Assembly (NCBI GenBank): GCA_023410155.1
Contig: JAEYQF010000279.1
Span: forward strand, 1-16,807
DNA from: Verrucomicrobiota bacterium
GTDB taxonomy: Bacteria > Verrucomicrobiota > Verrucomicrobiia > Opitutales > Opitutaceae
Length of the DNA stretch: 16,807 bases
Direction of reading: 5' to 3'
Part shown: positions 13,170-16,807 of the stretch, one piece after another
Layout of the letters: every line of letters begins with the position of its first letter
How positions within the stretch are numbered: the first letter of the stretch is position 1
The notes under the pieces: model-generated
Seen by the model: only the letters and a program-made list of their open reading frames with translations
What the model was told of the DNA's origin: nothing
Database searches by the model: none
Program-made: the position numbers and the translations under genes

Positions 13170-14507
13170 TCACAACACCTGCAGGTCCGCGTGGACGGCT
13201 GTCTCCAGTTTCCTGATACCGGCGGCGACTGACGCTTCGTCGGGACCTTCGATGAGAAGCCGGATCTTGGCCTCGGTGCCTGAGTAGCGGACCATCACGC
13301 GCCCGCCGGCGCCCAGCGCGGCCTCGAGTTCGGCGACCGCGGCATTCACGCGGTGCAAGTGCTCGAGCGGGCGTTTCTCGGCGACCCGCAGCGCCGCCGT
13401 CTGCTGCGGGAACTTCCTCAAGCGCTGCCGCAACGCGGAGAGCGGCTCCCCTGTCGCGAGCATCACCTCGATTGTCTTCAGAGCCGCCAGCAATCCGTCG
13501 CCCGTCGGCGAGATGTCCGCGCACACGATGTGTCCGCTCGATTCGCCGCCGAGCATCGCGCCCTCGGCGCGCATGCGCTCGATGACGTAACGGTCGCCCA
13601 CCGGCGTCCGGCAGACGCGACCGCCCGCCGCGGCGATCGCGGCATCGACGCCGAGATTGCTCTGCACGGTCACCACGAGCGTGTTCTTCGCAAGCGTGCC
13701 GTGGCGGAGCGCGTGTGTGGCGAGGATCGTCAGGATCTCATCGCCATCGAGCACGTGGCCGTGCTCGTCGCAAAGGATGCAGCGGTCGCCGTCGCCATCG
13801 TGGGCGATGCCCATCCGAGCGCCGCGCTCGCGCACGAGCGCCGCGAGTTGTTCGGGATGTTCGCTTCCGACGCCGGCGTTGATGTTCTTGCCATCCGGCG
13901 CATCGCCGAGGGAAACGACCTCAGCTCCGAGCGCACGCAGCACGGCCGGGCTCGTGGCGCAGGTGGCGCCGTTGGCCGTGTCGAGCACGATGCTCCAGCC
14001 GTGAAGGACATGGGCGCGGAGCAATCCGGACAGCGTCGCGACGTAGTCCGCACTTCCGCTCGACTCGGTCCGCACTTTGTCCCGACCCGGTCCGCTCATG
14101 GGCACGACCCGCTCCGGGAGAAGTTTCTCGATGCCCTCCTCCTGGGCATCGGTGAGCTTGAGTCCGCCGGGTCCGAAAAACTTGATGCCGTTGTCCTCGG
14201 CCGGATTGTGCGAAGCGGTCACGACGATGCCGAGTGCGCGTCGATCGTTTCGCACCACACGCGAAACCGCGGGTGTGGGCAGCACGCCGAGGAAAATGAC
14301 CTGAACTCCGCCGGCGTTGAGGCCACGTGCGAGCGCGGCTTCGAGCGCGGGACCGGATTGCCGCGTGTCACGGCCGATGACGACCACGCCCGAGCCTCCC
14401 AGCCAGCGCGCGGCGGCGGAGCCGAGTCGCTCGGCGAAATCATCGTTGATCACCGGACCACCGTAGGGTCCGCGGACGCCGTCGGTGCCGAAATAGTGGC
14501 GACTCAT
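13170..14507 (-). CDS. glmM: Phosphoglucosamine mutase GlmM
   Basis: This 445-aa enzyme converts glucosamine-6-phosphate to glucosamine-1-phosphate on the route to UDP-GlcNAc for peptidoglycan and lipopolysaccharide. Visible hallmarks are FGTDGVRG (residues 6-13), the phosphoserine loop TASHNPAEDNGIKFFG (Ser99), the metal loop DGDGDRC, the sugar loop GGESSGHIV and the phosphate-binding RYSGTEAKIRLLIEG near the C-terminus. Length is normal for the family. It starts with ATG 14507 overlapping the trpD stop (ATGA). An oddity is that residues about 137-156 (from MSGPGRDKV to SADYV) are encoded by DNA of the same 22-bp repeat family found between genes elsewhere. This lies in a variable linker after the catalytic domain and keeps the frame, so the enzyme is probably intact. 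Confidence 0.96.
   Translation of the reverse strand: MSRHYFGTDGVRGPYGGPVINDDFAERLGSAAARWLGGSGVVVIGRDTRQSGPALEAALARGLNAGGVQVIFLGVLPTPAVSRVVRNDRRALGIVVTASHNPAEDNGIKFFGPGGLKLTDAQEEGIEKLLPERVVPMSGPGRDKVRTESSGSADYVATLSGLLRAHVLHGWSIVLDTANGATCATSPAVLRALGAEVVSLGDAPDGKNINAGVGSEHPEQLAALVRERGARMGIAHDGDGDRCILCDEHGHVLDGDEILTILATHALRHGTLAKNTLVVTVQSNLGVDAAIAAAGGRVCRTPVGDRYVIERMRAEGAMLGGESSGHIVCADISPTGDGLLAALKTIEVMLATGEPLSALRQRLRKFPQQTAALRVAEKRPLEHLHRVNAAVAELEAALGAGGRVMVRYSGTEAKIRLLIEGPDEASVAAGIRKLETAVHADLQVL
14027..14092 (-). repeat. 22-bp repeats embedded in the glmM coding sequence
   Basis: On the minus (coding) strand three gapless 22-bp windows occur at 14092-14071, 14070-14049 and 14048-14027. The first begins GACCGGGTCGGGACAA and ends GTGCG, differing at one base of 22 from the intergenic unit at 6031-6052. 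The second begins GACCGAGTCGAGCGG and ends GTGCG. The third (GACTACGTCGCGACG) fits less well and may be native gene sequence. The unit length is not a multiple of three, so successive units are read in different frames. Confidence 0.7.
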
Positions 14508-15550
14508 GAACGAAAGAATTCGCGCGTGGCAGCGATTTTCTTGGCGACCCCGCCGCCGAGCAGCGCTTCGCGAGCCATCGGGAGACCTTCGTGAACGTCA
14601 GCCACGCGACCGGTGACCCACATCGCGATGGCCGCGTTGAGCACGATCGTGTCGACAAGGCCTCGGGGTCCGCGGCCTTCGAGCACGGCGTTGACGAGGG
14701 CGAGATTGGCCTCGAGATCGCCGCCCACGAGGTCGTCGAACGGCGAACTCACGAGACCGAAATCTTCCGCGCGCCATTCGGCGTTCACGGACGCGAGCCG
14801 GCCGGCGCCGCGGACGAAGTTGCGCGTGGCCGTGGTGAGTTCGTCGATCCCGCGCTTCTCGTCGATAATGCCGTGAACAGAGAGCGAGGCGACGGTGCCG
14901 AGCTCGTGCAGCGCGGCGGCGAGACGTGGCACCCACGTCGGCGAGAAGACGCCGAGAAGGACGTGAGCAGGTCGGCCGGGGTTGATGAGCGGACCCAGGA
15001 TATTGAAGATCGTGCGCTGGCCGCGCGTCGCGAGCGTCTTGCGCACGGGCGCGATGTGCTTGAACGCGGGATGATAGGCGGGCGCGAAGAAAAACACGTA
15101 GCCGAGCTCGGCGAGTGCAGCGCGGATCTTGTCGGGCGAAGCCGCGAGATCGAACCCCAAGGCGGACAGGATGTCTGCGCTGCCGCACTTGGATGTAATC
15201 CCTCGATTGCCGTGCTTCATCACCGTCACACCACAACTCGCCAACACCAGCACCACCATGCTCGACACGTTGAAGCCGCCGGCGTGATCGCCGCCCGTGC
15301 CGACGATGTCGATCGCGCGGGCACTCCAGGCCGAAACGCCGGGATCGACCGCACGCGTGCGAAACGCGCGGGCAAAAGCCGCGACTTCAGCTGCGGTTTC
15401 ACCTTTCTGCGCGAGCGCGGCGAGAAAGTCGCATTTCGAGGATTCGGATACCTCCGGATCGGCCAGGGCGTGAGCGATTCCTTCAATGGAGTCGACGGGC
15501 AAATCGCAGCCCGAGGCGAGTGTGGCGGTGAAGTCGGCCAGATGAGACAT
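14504..15550 (-). CDS. trpD: Anthranilate phosphoribosyltransferase TrpD
   Basis: This 348-aa enzyme transfers phosphoribose from PRPP to anthranilate, the second step of tryptophan synthesis. Motifs seen are GTGGD (84-88), which binds PRPP; KHGNR (112-116); SKCGSADILSALG; AYHPAFKHIAPVR; RTIFNILGPLINP (179-191); and the Mg-binding Asp-Glu in GIDEL (236-237). It is a cytoplasmic homodimer in the family. Two features are slightly unusual: the segment before RTIFN is three residues longer (KTLATRGQRTIFN against the common KTLGIRTIFN), and EKRGIDEL replaces the usual HG-x-GLDE spacing. No other trp gene lies nearby; it is coupled instead to glmM by a 4-bp overlap and is divergent from uppP. Confidence 0.92.
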   Translation of the reverse strand: MSHLADFTATLASGCDLPVDSIEGIAHALADPEVSESSKCDFLAALAQKGETAAEVAAFARAFRTRAVDPGVSAWSARAIDIVGTGGDHAGGFNVSSMVVLVLASCGVTVMKHGNRGITSKCGSADILSALGFDLAASPDKIRAALAELGYVFFFAPAYHPAFKHIAPVRKTLATRGQRTIFNILGPLINPGRPAHVLLGVFSPTWVPRLAAALHELGTVASLSVHGIIDEKRGIDELTTATRNFVRGAGRLASVNAEWRAEDFGLVSSPFDDLVGGDLEANLALVNAVLEGRGPRGLVDTIVLNAAIAMWVTGRVADVHEGLPMAREALLGGGVAKKIAATREFFRS

Positions 15551-15583
15551 TCGGGGGACGAGTCAGGCGCGTGTCACCCCGGC

Positions 15584-15599
15584 CGCAAATAAATTTGCG
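15584..15599. promoter_or_regulatory. 16-bp palindrome between trpD and uppP
   Basis: CGCAAAT, AA, ATTTGCG is a perfect 7-bp inverted repeat. It is one of the few AT-rich stretches in this part of the window and lies in the 80-bp divergent gap (trpD start 15550, uppP start 15631). It may be a regulator-binding site serving one or both genes. The regulator is unknown. Confidence 0.45.
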
Positions 15600-15630
15600 C
15601 CGCCCGCCGAAACTTGAAACCAACGCCCGC

Positions 15631-16641
15631 GTGCGACGCCTGCTTTCGATCCTCTTCGTTTTGATCACGTTCTCCGCCGTGGCGCAGCCTGCGCCCCCCG
15701 CTTCTGAGACGCAGGAGCCGGCGATACGGGCGGGCGCGCCGCTCGCGGAGTTGTCGCTGTTCGACGCCCTGGTGCTCGGCGCAGTCGAGGGCCTGACGGA
15801 GTATCTGCCGGTTTCATCCACCGGTCACCTGATCATCGCCAACCACCTCTTGAAGCTGGAGTCGGAGGAACCTTTGCGCGGACCGGATGGCGAAATGCTT
15901 TGGTTCAAACCGCCCTCGGAAAACCGGCCCGAAGGCGTGCCACTGACGATGAAACTCGCGGCCGACACGTATGTGATCGTCATCCAGTTCGGCGCGATCG
16001 CGGCGGTAGCGTTGCTTTACTGGAAGCAGCTTCGCTCGATGGTGCTCGGACTGTTCGGAAAGGATCCCGCCGGGTTGAAGCTGTTGATCAATCTGATCGT
16101 GGCCTTCCTGCCCGCAGCGGTGATCGGACTGCTCATCCGCGATTGGATCGACGCCCTGTTTTCCGTGAAGACCGTGATCGCGGCTCTCGTCGTGGGCGCC
16201 TTCTTGATCCTCGCAGCTGAGCGCTGGCGGAAGAAACGCGTTCTTTCCGCGGCGCCGACGAGTGAGCTCTCGGTGCGCCATGCGTTGCAGATCGGAATCC
16301 TCCAGTGCTTCGCGATGTGGCCAGGCATGAGCCGGTCGATGATGACGATCATCGGAGGGTATCTGGCGGGACTCGAACCCCGCCGCGCCGCCGAGTTCAG
16401 TTTCCTGCTCGGGCTGGTGACGCTGAGCGCGGCGACGCTCTACAAGAGCTATTCCTCCGGCACGGCTATGATCGCGATTTTCGGCTGGTCGCACGTGCTT
16501 TTCGGCTGCGTTGTCGCAGCGATCACGGCGGCTCTGGCGGTGCGCTTCTTGGTGGGCTGGTTGTCGCGCCATGGGATGACGGCGTTTGCCTACTATCGGC
16601 TCGCGTTTGCCGCGATCCTCGCAGCCCTCACGTGGCTCTAA
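15631..16641 (+). CDS. uppP: Undecaprenyl-diphosphatase UppP (BacA family)
   Basis: This inner-membrane enzyme dephosphorylates undecaprenyl diphosphate so that the lipid carrier for cell-wall precursors can be recycled; its loss usually raises bacitracin sensitivity. Both family motifs are clear: EGLTEYLPVSSTGHLI (about residues 53-68 from GTG 15631; catalytic Glu, Ser and His) and PGMSRSMMTIIGGYLAG (231-247, catalytic Arg). At 336 aa it is longer than the usual 265-280. It has an N-terminal signal-like helix (MRRLLSILFVLITFSAVAQP) plus a linker, and an insert of about 30 residues (LRGPDGEMLWFKPPSENRPEG) after the first motif, probably in an external loop. The start is uncertain: GTG 15571 is in frame, but GTG 15631 gives the better N-terminus and leaves the palindrome outside the gene. 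Confidence 0.94.
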   Translation: MRRLLSILFVLITFSAVAQPAPPASETQEPAIRAGAPLAELSLFDALVLGAVEGLTEYLPVSSTGHLIIANHLLKLESEEPLRGPDGEMLWFKPPSENRPEGVPLTMKLAADTYVIVIQFGAIAAVALLYWKQLRSMVLGLFGKDPAGLKLLINLIVAFLPAAVIGLLIRDWIDALFSVKTVIAALVVGAFLILAAERWRKKRVLSAAPTSELSVRHALQIGILQCFAMWPGMSRSMMTIIGGYLAGLEPRRAAEFSFLLGLVTLSAATLYKSYSSGTAMIAIFGWSHVLFGCVVAAITAALAVRFLVGWLSRHGMTAFAYYRLAFAAILAALTWL

Positions 16642-16772
16642 GCGGGGCCTGCGCTCCGGCGGAGACAATGACGCTTGACGCGTCCAGACCCGCCTCTTTA
16701 CTCCGAACCTTTTCAATCTGAACCAGCGGCGTTTCTACGGGGCGCCCATAGTCCATTTAAACTCGCACTCCC
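16642..16772. other. uppP-rpmF intergenic region
   Basis: A small stem, CTCC-GGC-GGAG, follows the uppP stop closely but lacks a T-tract. The rest is the presumed leader and promoter of rpmF. No gene such as the DUF177 protein often placed before rpmF is seen. Confidence 0.4.
16675..16702 (+). promoter_or_regulatory. Candidate sigma-70-type promoter for rpmF
   Basis: TTGACG (16675-16680) and TTTACT (16697-16702) are separated by 16 bp, with a transcript start expected about 60 bp before the rpmF ATG. The -35 matches five of six consensus bases and the -10 four of six. It is assigned by eye only. Confidence 0.4.
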
Positions 16773-16807
16773 ATGGCCAATCCGAAACGCAAGCAGTCCA
16801 AACGCCG
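16773..16807 (+). CDS. rpmF: Ribosomal protein bL32, N-terminal start only
   Basis: Only 11 complete codons are in the window, reading MANPKRKQSKR, followed by an incomplete Arg-type codon. This is the usual bL32 start (MAxPKRKxSxxR), a basic tail that reaches into 23S rRNA in the large subunit. The gene continues beyond the right edge. An alternative is unlikely given this exact match, although the visible length is short. Confidence 0.85.
   Translation, partial: MANPKRKQSKR

Noticed and set aside
13353..14594. Plus-strand open frame of 413 codons opposite glmM
   Set aside because: It is a mirror of glmM; the composition is biased and no motif is seen.

Overview
The window comes from a high-GC bacterial chromosome. 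Gene content, very weak Shine-Dalgarno sequences, and degenerate 22-bp repeats between and inside genes suggest a member of Verrucomicrobiota, probably Opitutaceae-like. That taxonomic guess rests on general familiarity and was not tested by a search. Most of the window is ordinary chromosomal housekeeping and metal-uptake DNA, with one uncharacterised three-gene ParA locus in the middle.

Layout: (1) 1-501, 3' part of an adenosine-deaminase-like gene (+). (2) 502-1108, gene-poor DNA dominated by a degenerate array of 22-bp repeats, followed by a small helix-turn-helix gene (1109-1474, +) flanked by inverted repeats. (3) 1599-5219, a tightly overlapping four-gene Mn/Fe/Zn ABC transporter operon on the minus strand (solute-binding protein, ATPase, two permeases). 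It is divergent from a DtxR/MntR-type regulator (5287-5949, +), with a perfect 18-bp palindrome between them. (4) 5987-6096, a second 22-bp array, then a two-domain FbpB-type permease (6149-7843, +) with no binding protein or ATPase beside it. A convergent MFS transporter follows (7865-9130, -). (5) 9320-11648, a ParA/MinD-like ATPase, a 281-aa unknown protein and a 187-aa coiled-coil protein in one operon (+). (6) On the minus strand, trpD (15550-14504), glmM (14507-13170) and a TPR protein (13101-11710); trpD and glmM overlap by 4 bp. (7) uppP (15631-16641, +), divergent from trpD across a 16-bp palindrome, and the start of rpmF (16773-, +) at the window edge.

How the genes work together: the sit/mnt-like operon and its regulator form a self-contained metal-responsive uptake module, and the neighbouring FbpB-type permease may add iron uptake. 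GlmM (UDP-GlcNAc precursor) and UppP (lipid carrier recycling) both feed peptidoglycan synthesis. The ParA operon has the parts expected of a cargo-positioning system: a deviant-Walker ATPase, a protein with a basic hydrophobic C-terminal tail, and a coiled-coil protein with a basic, proline-rich N-terminus. No ParB or parS-like partner is visible.

The most striking sequence-level observation is that the 22-bp repeat family of the two intergenic arrays also occurs, in register, inside the glmM reading frame. One 22-bp stretch there differs from an intergenic unit by a single base.
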